Assembly (NCBI GenBank): GCA_013407085.1
Contig: JACCGJ010019568.1
Span: 1-64,000 of the forward strand
Source: Atriophallophorus winterbourni
Taxonomy: Eukaryota > Platyhelminthes > Trematoda > Plagiorchiida > Microphallidae
Reading direction: 5' to 3'
Length of the DNA stretch: 64,000 nt
Shown: positions 53,657 through 63,524 of the stretch, piece after piece
How positions within the stretch are numbered: position 1 is the stretch's first letter
How the letters are laid out: each line of letters opens with the position of its first letter
Made by a program: the position numbers and the translations under genes
The notes under the pieces: model-generated
Database searches by the model: none
What the model saw: only the letters and a program-made list of their open reading frames with translations
What the model was told of the DNA's origin: nothing

Positions 53657-54556
53657 TTATCCATCAGATTCATTTTTATACTTTTCTTTATCCTCCTGGA
53701 CAAGTTTAGTAACTTTGTTTCTCAACAAACGGTAAGATTCCCAAGATTCAGTTGTTGAATGCAGTATGTGGCTTCTCCACGCACAGTTTCTCACCTTTAT
53801 CCATTTCCGTGTTCGACCCCGGATCACGAATTTCAATCCTTTTTTCAGTTGTTTTGAAACATATTTTGAGTGGAGTTCTATTTTTCGGTTGATTTTCTGA
53901 AGTATCGATGACCAGCATTGTTGGACATCAGTGCCAATCGGTGCCCAGTCGGTGATTTCTTGAAGAGACATTGATAATGCAACCGTATCGATTTTTCTTA
54001 TCAACTTCTGAGCATCACTTGCTCTTATCGCTTCAGATATATAGTCGAAAACAATGACTACATGATCACTCTTTCCAAGAGGTGCTTCATAACGGATATC
54101 CTCGATGACATTTTCCTCGCTAGTCAAAACAAGATCGAGAATGGACGGTGTGTTTGTGCCTCTGAAGCGAGTGCTGCTTGAAATGTGGTTGAATAAAGGA
54201 ATTTCGTTGAACATTTTGTAGAATAGATGATCAAGAGAGTTCACCGGTGAAATCTCGCTTTTTAGTAAATTCGGGAGATTAAAGTCACCCATGATCAGGA
54301 CGTTGTTTTGATATCTGGAAACAACCAGTTGAGTTTTCTCAATTAAACTAGCATTGTATGCTTCGTCTGCTGACGGTGGTCGGTAAATCACACCAACAAC
54401 ACAGTTTTCACCTGTTGCTAATTCAAGTGAACACCAAAGTGTATCCTCCAGTATCAAATCATTATCCGTGATTTCTCTGAACGTGAGGTGTTGATCATAG
54501 TAAATAGCAACACCTCCTCCTCCACGATCCATTCGAGTACGATGAAAAAGAAACAT
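53657..54556 (-). CDS. LINE D APE-type endonuclease
   Basis: A 299-codon frame lacking its first segment, which lies just upstream in another frame (LLIAVTETWFNQQL, about 54600). Visible: MDRGGGGVAIYYDQHL, VVGVIYRPPSADEA, VLIMGDFNLPNLL, TPSILDLVLTSEENVI, LGKSDHVVIVFDY (Ser-Asp-His end). The linker GRTRKWIKVRNCAWRSH leads toward RT. Nicks target DNA in the family. Confidence 0.88.
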   Translation of the reverse strand: MFLFHRTRMDRGGGGVAIYYDQHLTFREITDNDLILEDTLWCSLELATGENCVVGVIYRPPSADEAYNASLIEKTQLVVSRYQNNVLIMGDFNLPNLLKSEISPVNSLDHLFYKMFNEIPLFNHISSSTRFRGTNTPSILDLVLTSEENVIEDIRYEAPLGKSDHVVIVFDYISEAIRASDAQKLIRKIDTVALSMSLQEITDWAPIGTDVQQCWSSILQKINRKIELHSKYVSKQLKKGLKFVIRGRTRKWIKVRNCAWRSHILHSTTESWESYRLLRNKVTKLVQEDKEKYKNESDG

Positions 54557-54672
54557 GTTTGGAATGGAAATTTCCTCCTAAACTAATTGCTGATTGAACC
54601 AAGTTTCCGTTACGGCTATCAGGAGTGGTGAATATTTTTGACGAAGCTCGATTAGTTCGGGTAACTTATTTA

Positions 54673-55995
54673 TCAAGCATTGTGCGACTCCGATAGAGTC
54701 GGTCGACATCCGTTTTTTGGAGCAGGAGTCCCAGCATCACTGTGCTCAGTACCAACGGGTCCGGCAACTTCCACAATAGAGCAGGTTTTCAGGTGTATAC
54801 TGACAATTTTGATCTCTCGTGGAACTTTGTATCGATACCGTTTCCAGTTGTTAAGCACGGTGTTCACCATAGTGGTGGTCAAAAGTGTCAGTTTAAGGGG
54901 TCGTGGACCATTACCTTCGTAATTCGATGACTTCGGGATTCGGAACGTATCGATAACCGTTACATTGGTGGTTTGGATAGCATTACTGATAAATCTCCAC
55001 TGTTGTAGGTCGTGGTTGGATTTACACTTTGTATCTGAACCGGTGGCATCTTCTGGGACATTTAACAGAATAAGGGTGCGCTTGTTGCGATCGTTTGCTT
55101 TATTTTGGTTACCTTTCAGTGGCTATTTTGCCCGTTCCGACCAGGGCACATCATCAAATACACGAGATGTATTTTCCATTTCGTCTCGTAGCAAGTATGT
55201 CGACAGAAGTACATCTTCTAAGTCCTTCTCATTTTGCACTACTACCTTGAGCAACCGCGGCTTATCTTGGTGTAGCGCTTTGGGAGGACGACTCAAGTGA
55301 ATCAACGAAACCGGGTGGATCGCTTTGAGATTCATGCGAGTGCACAGTTTCAACCATTCAGCCAAATCATTCTGATGTCTATTCGAAAATAACGTCTCAG
55401 TCGACTCTGGCACGTTGGTGCAGATAACACTAAGAGAAATTCCTTTCGAGGCAACTTTCGCTAATGGGGCCTTCAATGTAAACGTTTTCGGCTTTAAGAC
55501 GCTTTTAACACTCTGCTGGGTGCTGTGATGCAAGAATGCAACCTTTTCCATTGATTGGTTTGGTGGTAAAGTTGAGTATGATGGATTATCTACCGGCTCT
55601 TCGGCAGTAACGACGGGTAACGACGGTGTCTTTATAACGTTTATTATCAGTTCATTTAGTTTTTGTATACTGGATTCCATTCCATTTAGACGCGTCTCAA
55701 TATCATTTTCAGGGGTTTTCGTCGCCGAGGCTGACGGTGTTGATTTGGCCTTGCAAACCAGACAAACATAACAAACACCAGGGCAATTATCTCCATTAAT
55801 AATCGATACTAAATCCGAGGTCAGCGATTTGTCGCATTTAGCATGAACTTTCGACAAACAATCGTAACATGTGACAGACTTTGCCTTAGGACTTACCGAC
55901 TTTCGGCAAACCGCACACATGCAGCCCGGTGCGCGTTTCGGGGTCATCCGGTTAGGGTTATGAGCAGCACTGTTCAGTGGTTTGTGCACAAGCAT
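54673..55995 (-). CDS. LINE D ORF1 with PHD-type finger
   Basis: The main frame 55995-55123 starts with Met. A Cys/His-rich PHD-like finger covers aa about 25-85 (CMCAVCRKSV, CYDCLSKVHAKCDKS, CYVCLVC). A coiled-coil-like ENDIETRLNGMESSIQKLNELI follows, then the conserved ISLSVICTNVPESTE and KPRLLKVVVQNEKDLEDVLLS. After a stop at 55123 the remainder continues in other frames to 54673. The nucleic-acid-binding role is inferred from the LINE family. Confidence 0.82.
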
Positions 55996-56050
55996 TGGCT
56001 CTGTCGAGCGATCGATGATGAATATAGTGTGCGAGACAAAAAATTCAGTT

Positions 56051-56321
56051 CACGAAAAAGAGCAAAATCAGAATTTAATCCGGTGATACTCTTCGGTAGT
56101 TGATCGCACGATGTTGAAAGAATGACCAGTCGACGGCGAAGAATAAGATCTTTCCGATGACGTTAATCCCTTTGAGGACGTGAAGAGTGTTAACAGAGTT
56201 GCACGCGTAGATCCAATATGAGAAAATCACGATAAATCCCAATTTGCTCGTATTAACGAATACCGCTACGAGAGTGGTATATCCAGAAAGCTGAGTTCGA
56301 GAGGAGTCCAACAACGTATAA
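56051..56321. other. Non-coding stretch between LINE D and the BEL element
   Basis: Before the BEL insertion this was continuous with 63473 onward, as the target duplication TATAA shows. It may be hAT-like intron or LINE D 5' untranslated sequence. Confidence 0.5.
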
Positions 56322-56882
56322 TGTAGCGACCAAATCGTCACTGGGGAATAGTTTCTGTCACGGAAACTAGTTGCCTGCTACGAGCCACGAGAATCTTCTA
56401 CCGGGAGTGACGAGCGTTTACGAATCGATCCCAAATCAGAACAATACGTCAATTTACGCTGTACTATATTGACAAAGACGATTAAAAAGCAAAATATAAC
56501 AAACCTCAACGGTAATCGAATACAGGTTTCAATGCAAACCCAACGCGTCCAATAAACGGAAGTCAAACAGCTCAGTTGAGAGCACAAAAATTACCGTTTT
56601 CCAATAACGGTAAACACGGGTAACGGACAAATCAAAATGTGCGGAAGCCGAAGTGCAGTTAAACAAAGGAAAAATGTTCGGGAAAGAAAACTCTCACAGA
56701 TTTAACATTTAGTTTAAATGTTATTTTCAATTTGAAGAACAAACAAAAAATATCACGGGAAAACTATGACACAAAAAACTTGATAAGGAACACGGGTGTA
56801 GGGTGGGAACAAATGTCTCCAGTTCGTTTGATCTTGCTCGACCGAAAGAGGAATTTTCAAGATATCGACGCGGATTCATACA
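56322..56882 (-). repeat. BEL/Pao 3' LTR
   Basis: 561 bp, near-identical to 62906-63467. The preceding purine-rich GGTGGGCGG at 56883-56891 (minus strand) can serve as polypurine tract. Confidence 0.92.
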
Positions 56883-57010
56883 CCGCCCACCAAAATTCCT
56901 CAAAATCTGAAAAGCAAGTAGAGACACAAATACTGAACTGCGGGGCTCTCCTCTACCTGGCTACCCGAACCGTGTACCTGCGCGACCAATGAAAGCGACT
57001 CGACAATCAA

Positions 57011-57175
57011 ATGTTTGGTGGTATCTCTGGAGTTGGCGGACCCGAAGACCCGCCTTTCACCTAAAACATTTGCCTTCAATGTAATCAACGTTCGTCTTCG
57101 CATGCAACCGGCAGACTGAATGCTTGGTGGTATTTCTGGGGTCAGCAGATCCGAAAACCCGCCTCCCACCTTAAG
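57011..57175. repeat. Two diverged direct repeats in BEL 3' non-coding region
   Basis: TTTGGTGGTATCTCTGGAGT.. at 57011-57062 and the related CTTGGTGGTATTTCTGGGGT.. at 57122-57172, about 111 bp apart, between the pol stop and the 3' LTR. Confidence 0.7.
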
Positions 57176-57232
57176 CACCAGCCCCCGGGCCCGACACCCC
57201 AGGTACACCCTATTCCCCACCCTACCGCTACA

Positions 57233-59437
57233 CTACTCGGCACCCTCAAGCAAACATAGCTTCCTAACGTCACGCTCCAAGATTCCTGCGGATGAGCGCA
57301 CGGTGACTCTTCGAACTAATCCATCTCCACTATCGTTACATTCGAGCACCAACCCTAGCGGCCACTTCTCCTTTGGGACTTGGTCACTCACTAGCAGTAC
57401 GACATCGCCTTTCTTCAAGTTTCTCTCTGGCTTTAACCATTTTTGCCTTCTTTGCAAGGTTGGGAGATACTCCTTGATCCATCGATTCCAAAAGATCCCA
57501 GTGAGATAATTCACTTGCTTCCACTGACGCGTATACCGATCACGTAAACTAGCATCAGAAGGGATCCCCATGTTGCTTCCTATCAACAGAAGATGGTTTG
57601 GAGTCAGAGGTCCATCGTCGCGGCTATCTAATGACGGTGGCACCAAAGGTCGATCATTCAATATACGTTCTGCTTCGCACATAAAAGTATGCAAACTTTC
57701 GTCCGTCAACGTCTGCGCATTTACTATGGCGTTTAAAATATTTCTGATTGAACGCACCATACGTTCCCAAACGCCGCCTCTATGGCTAGAACTAGGGGGG
57801 TTAAAGTGCCATTGGATATGATGAACAGCCAGACGATTAGCGATCACGTGGTTATCGAGCCTTTGAATGTGCTCTTTCAGCTCTCGAACGGCCCCTACAA
57901 AATTCGTGCCATTGTCGCTGTAAATCTCAACGGGTTTCCCTCGCCGGCTAACGAAACGCATCAGTGCCATGATGAACGAATCTGTAGTGAGCGAGTGTGC
58001 AACTTCAATATGAACCGCTCGAACACGTAGACAAGTGAAGACACAGCCATACCTTTTCTCAATCGAACGACCACGTTTGACTGGGAAAGGTCCAAAATAA
58101 TCCAAACCAACCGATTCAAAACAACGCAGCCCCTGCTGAATCCGAGCCAATGGAAGTGGAGACATCATCTGCTTACACTCGACTGCCAGTCTTTTACGAC
58201 ACCGGGTGCACTTCCCTATCACCCTTTTCACTGCGCGACCCCCTTGAAGTATCCAAAATTGTCTGCGTATTAAATTCTGCACATGAACCATGCCACAATG
58301 ACCTTCAATTTCATGAAAATACCGGATGATGAGTTCGGTGACAGTATGCCGCGAGGGTAAGATAATTGGAGTACGAAAAGCCGCAGGATAGCTGGAATAA
58401 TTTAAGCGTCCACCAACACATAAGACTCCATCCAGGACTATCGGGTTCAGCTTGGCAAATCTGCGATGCCTCAGGCACTTCTTGTTCTGTTTCGTTTCAT
58501 AGTGTGCAAGCTCATCAGCAAACACTTCCTGCTGCACGAACATGATTACTTTTCTTTCTGCATTTCGCAGTTCGGATACTGTGATTGCAGACAGTGATCT
58601 CAACGAATTCCGCTCCGGTGACTTCAGTTTGAGGTAATCAACAAACCTTGTCAGCCATGCAATACTCCTGAGCAACTTCGACCAACTAGAGTGATAGTTG
58701 ACGACAGCATTCAAACCATATTCTAGTGAGCTATTTGCCGATGTTATATTAACCCTTTTGTATTCTAGTTCCGGAGAATGAACTGTGTTTGTATCCAGGT
58801 TCAGAAATTTTCGCTCTGGCCATACAACAGGGCCTGTCAACCATCGCTCCAACTCAAATTTCGAACGTATGCCCCTTGAAGCAGGATTTTCACCTGAATT
58901 CACATGACTCCACTGTGATGAATCGGTATACGTATGTATAATCGCTAGGCGGTTGGCGACGAACGTAGAGAATCTAGAAGTAGTGTCGCATATATAGTGC
59001 AGGACTATCATCGAATCAGTCCAAAAACAGATTTTAGAGAAAAGTTCCGCCATTCCTTCCTTTAACATCTCACTGACACGTACAGCCAATACTGCAGCAT
59101 TGAGCTCGAGGCAGGGAACAGTGACAATTTTCAAGGGAGCTACTCTGGATTTTCCAAAAAGAATACAGCTTTGACATTCGTTTGCACTTGAAATGTGTTT
59201 AGCGTATGCTACAGCACCGTACCCTGTTTCTGAGGCATCGGCGAATATATGCAGCTCAAAGTTACATTGAGAGTTCTTATCGGCACATCTGATACATCTC
59301 GACACAGTTACGGTTTCAATGACATTGACTAACCGCAACCAATCGTTCCAACAGACTTCATCAGCCTCACAAATAGGTTGGTCCCATCCAAGACTCGATT
59401 TGCAGAGTCTTTGAAGTAGCATCTTGGGGGAAGGCAA
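57233..59437 (-). CDS. BEL/Pao RNase H and integrase
   Basis: A 734-codon frame. RNase H: LHIFADASETGYGAVAYAK, CLELNAAVLAVRV, CFWTDSMIVLHYI. The BEL-specific connector follows (WSHVNSGENPASRGI, GPVVWPE). The integrase zinc domain has HEIEGHCGMVHV and CTRCRKR. The core has VGLDYFGPFPVKRG (first Asp), EIYSDNGTNFVGA (second Asp) and SSSHRGGVWERMVRSIR (Glu). NHLLLIGSN and the C-terminal LKPERNLKKGDVVLLVSDQ with LVRRVTVRS follow. All catalytic residues are present. It is joined to the RT frame by a shift near 59430. Confidence 0.93.
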   Translation of the reverse strand: MPSPKMLLQRLCKSSLGWDQPICEADEVCWNDWLRLVNVIETVTVSRCIRCADKNSQCNFELHIFADASETGYGAVAYAKHISSANECQSCILFGKSRVAPLKIVTVPCLELNAAVLAVRVSEMLKEGMAELFSKICFWTDSMIVLHYICDTTSRFSTFVANRLAIIHTYTDSSQWSHVNSGENPASRGIRSKFELERWLTGPVVWPERKFLNLDTNTVHSPELEYKRVNITSANSSLEYGLNAVVNYHSSWSKLLRSIAWLTRFVDYLKLKSPERNSLRSLSAITVSELRNAERKVIMFVQQEVFADELAHYETKQNKKCLRHRRFAKLNPIVLDGVLCVGGRLNYSSYPAAFRTPIILPSRHTVTELIIRYFHEIEGHCGMVHVQNLIRRQFWILQGGRAVKRVIGKCTRCRKRLAVECKQMMSPLPLARIQQGLRCFESVGLDYFGPFPVKRGRSIEKRYGCVFTCLRVRAVHIEVAHSLTTDSFIMALMRFVSRRGKPVEIYSDNGTNFVGAVRELKEHIQRLDNHVIANRLAVHHIQWHFNPPSSSHRGGVWERMVRSIRNILNAIVNAQTLTDESLHTFMCEAERILNDRPLVPPSLDSRDDGPLTPNHLLLIGSNMGIPSDASLRDRYTRQWKQVNYLTGIFWNRWIKEYLPTLQRRQKWLKPERNLKKGDVVLLVSDQVPKEKWPLGLVLECNDSGDGLVRRVTVRSSAGILERDVRKLCLLEGAE

Positions 59438-60441
59438 AGTGGAGACAAAAGCCCTAACGGGTCGTAAAAGGATGACACAGCCGATAGTATACCACGACGA
59501 GTCATTGGCCTCTCGGGTAGGTTGAATCGAAATTCAAAGACGTCGTTATCCGCGTTCCATTGCAAACCCAATGCTCCATGCACATGATCGTATGAATTAC
59601 TCATATTGACCGTAAATGTGGCACAATCTGAACTCGGCAGGTCTTTTAACAAACGTTTATCGCTTGACACCCACTTCCTTAAATGGAAACCGCCTCGAGA
59701 AAGCATATGTCGACATTGGTCTACGAATTTCTTGGCGACAATAGAGCAGTCAAATGATACCAAACAATCATCAACATAAAAATTTTCCATAACAGCACGT
59801 TGGGTAAATTCATCATAACCACCAGCGAAATCCATTGCGGTCTTTCGGAGAGCATAATTGGCGCAGAATGGGGAAGACGTAGCTCCGAATGGATGAGCTG
59901 TCATCTCAAATTCGACCGGATCTCTTTCGACATCCGCATCATCCCACCACAGAAATCGTAATGCCGATAGATCCTTGTCAGGTACTTTAACTTGCATGAA
60001 CATTTCCTCAATGTCTGCAGCTAGAGCTACCTGACCTATCCTGAAGCGCAAAAGCACGGTAACCAGATTCGCTGTTGTATCAGGACCCTGGCACAGCATA
60101 TCGTTCAGTGAAAACCCATGAAATTTGGCAGCACAATCCAGTACTACCCGAAGTTTTTCTGGTTTTTTGGGGTTCAACACAGCGTGATGAGGTAGATACC
60201 ACAAGGGCCGATTACTCTCGGCAACATACGGTCCAACCTTCCTTGCATACCCTTTGGTCACGTTGGCATTCATCACTTCCGTGTATTTTAGACAAAATTG
60301 AGGATCTTTTAGGAAACGCCTTCTCAGACTTTCTATCCTTTTGAACGCGACTGACCGATTACTGGCAAGTTTGGGGACACTATCCTTCCAGGGAAGAGGT
60401 ACTACGTAATGCCCATCGACTAGCCTTGATTCTTCCTCCAC
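59329..60441 (-). CDS. BEL/Pao reverse transcriptase
   Basis: A 370-codon frame. Typical BEL start (HYVVPLPWKD), then YLPHHAVLNPKKPEKLRVVLD, GPDTTANLVTVLLRFR, ALAADIEEMFMQVKV, FEMTAHPFGATSSPFCANYAL and the catalytic NFYVDDCLVS with intact YVDD. The frame ends in unrelated residues after GILSAVSSFYDPLGLLSP, where a shift passes to the RNase H/integrase frame. Confidence 0.93.
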   Translation of the reverse strand: MEEESRLVDGHYVVPLPWKDSVPKLASNRSVAFKRIESLRRRFLKDPQFCLKYTEVMNANVTKGYARKVGPYVAESNRPLWYLPHHAVLNPKKPEKLRVVLDCAAKFHGFSLNDMLCQGPDTTANLVTVLLRFRIGQVALAADIEEMFMQVKVPDKDLSALRFLWWDDADVERDPVEFEMTAHPFGATSSPFCANYALRKTAMDFAGGYDEFTQRAVMENFYVDDCLVSFDCSIVAKKFVDQCRHMLSRGGFHLRKWVSSDKRLLKDLPSSDCATFTVNMSNSYDHVHGALGLQWNADNDVFEFRFNLPERPMTRRGILSAVSSFYDPLGLLSPLCLPPRCYFKDSANRVLDGTNLFVRLMKSVGTIGCG

Positions 60442-61412
60442 TAGCTGAAGTACCTTCTATCTTCGACGGAAGGGGAGTTCCTAATGCAACTCGAATCTTC
60501 AAATTCCGAGTCGTACATTCTTCTCAACAGCGATTCTATTTCACAAATTCCGCCAGAGAGCAGATTGACCAGGGCTGTTTTATGCGCTTTATAGTTCGTA
60601 GGTCCCAACAACACCCAACCGAGTAGGGTTTTCACAGCGTATGGCTGTTTCCGAGCACCCAATCGCTGTTCGATTGCCCAATGTGCTTCCGGGATGTCAC
60701 ATCCAATCAAGATAACTATGCGTTTACGGTTAGTTTCCTCAAATACCACATCCTTGAGATGGGACCATCGACCTGCTAATTTTGAACGAGGCCGCATGTT
60801 TGCAAAGGGCATGATTTCATCAACGACCAAAGCCTTGTTGATGTCAATTATCTCCAGTCCATTAAGCGATTGCAACTTGAACTCACTAGCAAGCTCGCGA
60901 GCGGACATTGTACCGTTCATCGTCTTAATGCGAGTTTCTGAAGCATGCATCTCAAGTCCAAGTTGTTCAGCGACTTCACGACAAACGACTGTCGTATCAG
61001 AACCAGAATCAAGAAATGCGTATGCTTCCAAAGAACCTCCAGGTCCTACCAAGCGAACAGGTAATACCCCCATAGAGACAACTTGCCCACAGTTCGTCTT
61101 GCTCACTGTTTTGCTTTCAACGTGAGACTGGACCTCAGGTTCCCAATGCAGCAATGTGTGGTGAGGAGCCTTACAGCCAACGACTTGACATGAATTAGTG
61201 ACACTACAAAATTTTCCGTCATGACCAGCCTTCAAGCATTTGAAACACAGGCGAAACTGCTTCACCTTTTTCCAACGTGTTTCGCAGTCGGCAGTAATGA
61301 AGTCTTGGCAAGATGCCACTCCATGAGTACCCCCACAGGTTGGGCATCCTGGATTTTCAATCTTCTTTGTGTCGTCTGCACGCCACTGAGCAAAAGTTTG
61401 CTTTTTATTCAC
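60441..61412 (-). CDS. BEL/Pao nucleocapsid and aspartic protease
   Basis: A 323-codon frame. Zinc-binding Cys/His clusters typical of BEL Gag ends: CPTCGGTHGVASC, CFKCLKAGHDGKFC, CKAPHHTLLH. The protease has AYAFLDSGSDTTVV with the active-site DSG, and the later ILIGCDIPEAHW resembles the BEL protease second motif. It ends one base before the RT frame. Confidence 0.9.
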   Translation of the reverse strand: MNKKQTFAQWRADDTKKIENPGCPTCGGTHGVASCQDFITADCETRWKKVKQFRLCFKCLKAGHDGKFCSVTNSCQVVGCKAPHHTLLHWEPEVQSHVESKTVSKTNCGQVVSMGVLPVRLVGPGGSLEAYAFLDSGSDTTVVCREVAEQLGLEMHASETRIKTMNGTMSARELASEFKLQSLNGLEIIDINKALVVDEIMPFANMRPRSKLAGRWSHLKDVVFEETNRKRIVILIGCDIPEAHWAIEQRLGARKQPYAVKTLLGWVLLGPTNYKAHKTALVNLLSGGICEIESLLRRMYDSEFEDSSCIRNSPSVEDRRYFS

Positions 61413-61471
61413 GACTGGTTTATTACCAGTTTAACTTTTGTAAGCGTTCTTACCCTTGCGATTTTGCTCTA

Positions 61472-62466
61472 CTAATTGCCGAACCGGCTGTTAGCAATCT
61501 TTGCCCGTAGACTGATAAAGCCCATCAAATCCGCGAAATTTGGCTCTCGGTCTTCGCAGGTACGCTGCTCGACGTTCTCAGCACACTGCTGCTGTAGATA
61601 CAGAGGAAGTGTGCGGACCAAGCGTTCAAGCACCATCAATGAATTGAGGTCCGCAGTGTAGTTCATTTGCTCTAAAGCAATTTGGCAATTACTCATCTTT
61701 ATCACCAGGTGTGACAATCGTTGCGGACTGTACGGTGCTGCTTCAAACTGAACAGTACATCCAGCATGGATCTTGCTATTTTATGCGGTTGCCCGAAGAG
61801 GTCCTTCAGGATTGATCTCGCCCGCTTATAAGCACGTTCAGGTGGCAGCATGACACACTCTTCAATGGCTTCCTTTGCTATACCTCGACAATAATGTAGC
61901 AAATATAGAAACCTCTGTCCGTCATCATGAGTTCTAGACTCCACATAGGTCTCGAACTGACGAAAAAACTTCCAGTAGGTGCTAGCTGAACCGTCAAAAG
62001 ACATTAATTCTATCTTTGGAAGATCAGATCGTGGCAAACTACCGGGCTTTTTATTACGAACAGAATCCTCTACCTCCGAACGAGGGTAGTCAGCTACTTC
62101 TTCCTTTTGATGCCCACAATGCACAAGATAACTTGCAACCTTTTGATCGGTATCAATATCTTGCAAGTGTGAATCTGCATCGTCAGATGCAGAAGCAGCA
62201 ATCTCGGCCATTTTAACCTCCTGTGCAGCCTCAAGCACTTCCAGTTTGTGCTTCATTTCGATTGTTTCGTGCGACACTTTTAGGAGTTCAAGGCGCATTT
62301 TAGCCTTACGAACAAGGATATTTGAATCTATCGTTGAACCCCTTAATCTACCACGAGAGCCCACAACAGAACAATTAATGCGCTCACCTGCGGTGTCTTC
62401 CGTTCCATTATCGACCAACTGTTGGGAAGATTTGATCTTTGCGACAAAACTGCGGGTAACAGGCAT
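61472..62466 (-). CDS. BEL/Pao Gag, capsid part, one frameshift
   Basis: The likely start Met at 62466 (MPVTRSFVAKI) is chosen because sequence further upstream is tandem leader repeat that merely stays open. A Lys/Glu-rich helical segment follows (EMKHKLEVLEAAQEVKMAEI). The retropepsin-preceding Gag core is LPKIELMSFDGSASTYWKFF, RFLYLLHYCRGIAKEAIEECV and AYKRARSILKDLFGQP. The frame shifts near 61705 and continues as SNCQIALEQMNYTADLNS to a stop at 61472. Confidence 0.85.
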
Positions 62467-62530
62467 ATTGACGTCAGCGAATTCGACGTTGAGTACTGTA
62501 TCGCGTCCGCAAATTTGACGTTGAGTACTG

Positions 62531-62642
62531 TATTTTCTCCAATTGAGACAAATACGGTCCAAATCGAATTCCAACGTTGCGTACTGTATTTTCTCCGATT
62601 GAGACAAATACGGTCCAAATCGAATTCCAACGTTGAGTACTG
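62531..62642. repeat. 56-bp tandem repeat (two units) in BEL leader
   Basis: Units 62531-62586 and 62587-62642 differ at about two bases. Each ends in CGTTG(A/C)GTACTG. The same CGTTGAGTACTG recurs at 62491 and 62519. Confidence 0.85.
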
Positions 62643-62871
62643 TAGCGACCAAATCGTCACCGGGGAATAGTTTCTGTCACGGAAACTAGTTGCCTGCTAC
62701 GAGCCACGAGAATCCTCTACCGGGAGTGACGAGCGTTTACGAATCGATCCCAAATCAGAACAATACGTCAATTTACGCTGTACTCAACGGTAATCGAATA
62801 CAGGTTTCAATGCAAACCCAACACGTCCAATAAACGGAAGTCAAACAGCTCAGTTGAGAGCACAAAAAATT
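62641..62871 (-). repeat. Extra BEL LTR fragment inside the leader
   Basis: Matches LTR positions 62906-63171 but lacks about 37 bp (the segment around TATATTGACAAAGACG). It lies between the 5' LTR and gag, so the element carries an additional partial LTR end. Confidence 0.85.
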
Positions 62872-63119
62872 GCATTGAAACCTGTATTCGATTACCGTTG
62901 AGTACTGTAGCGACCAAATCGTCACTGGGGAATAGTTTCTGTCACGGAAACTAGTTGCCTGCTACGAGCCACGAGAATCTTCTACCGGGAGTGACGAGCG
63001 TTTACGAATCGATCCCAAATCAGAACAATACGTCAATTTACGCTGTACTATATTGACAAAGACGATTAAAAAGCAAAATATAACAAACCTCAACGGTAAT
63101 CGAATACAGGTTTCAATGC
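62872..63119 (-). promoter_or_regulatory. Self-complementary LTR/primer-site region of the BEL element
   Basis: On the minus strand, three bases after the 5' LTR end lies a 31-nt segment (62902-62872) that is the perfect reverse complement of LTR-internal 63119-63089. The same geometry as in the Gypsy elements. No good TATA box precedes 63119. Confidence 0.55.
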
Positions 63120-63467
63120 AAACCCAACACGTCCAATAAACGGAAGTCAAACAGCTCAGTTGAGAGCACAAAAAATTACCGTTTTCCAATAACGGTAAAC
63201 ACGGGTAACGGACAAATCAAAATGTGCGGAAGCCGAAGTGCAGTTAAACAAAGGAAAAATGTTCGGGAAAGAAAACGCTCACAGATTTAACATTTAGCTT
63301 AAATGTTATTTTCAATTTGAAGAACAAACAAAAAATATCACTGGAAAATTATGACACAAAAAACTTGATAAGGAACACGGGTGTAGGGTGGGAACAAATG
63401 TCTCCAGTTCGTTTGATCTTGCTGGACCGAAAGAGGAATTTTCAAGACATTGACGCGGATTCATACA
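62906..63467 (-). repeat. BEL/Pao 5' LTR
   Basis: 562 bp, bounded by TGTATGAATCC and GGTCGCTACA on the minus strand; direct match to 56322-56882. Confidence 0.92.
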
Positions 63468-63524
63468 TATAATATATCCACGTAAGTGTAAGTTTGAGAA
63501 CAGTATATCCTGACAATCAGGAGC

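Larger units (their letters stand above)
51819..56050 (-). mobile_element. CR1-like LINE D, nearly full length
   Basis: Minus strand, ORF1 (55995) to the 3' end with terminal ATTCAAAG-type repeats (51819-51846). It contains all expected domains with an intact RT catalytic box and a few stops or shifts. It is the best reference copy for the ORF1-PHD CR1-like family in this window. It sits inside the hAT-like element. Confidence 0.88.
56322..63467 (-). mobile_element. BEL/Pao LTR retrotransposon, nearly complete
   Basis: 7146 bp, minus strand. LTRs 62906-63467 (5', 562 bp) and 56322-56882 (3', 561 bp), both TG..CA when read on either strand. The 5-bp target duplication is TATAA (56317-56321 and 63468-63472). 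Gag, protease, RT, RNase H and integrase are all present with catalytic residues. Damage is limited to about two frameshifts. The near-identical LTRs argue for a recent insertion. Confidence 0.93.

Noticed and set aside
57570..58030. Plus-strand frames within the BEL integrase
   Set aside because: Shadows of the catalytic integrase frame on the minus strand.
62016..62518. Plus-strand frames over BEL gag
   Set aside because: Opposite strand of the Gag frame, no recognisable domain.
56322..63467. Endogenous retrovirus with an envelope gene
   Set aside because: Domain order and RT/integrase features are BEL/Pao. No envelope-like frame lies between pol and the 3' LTR.
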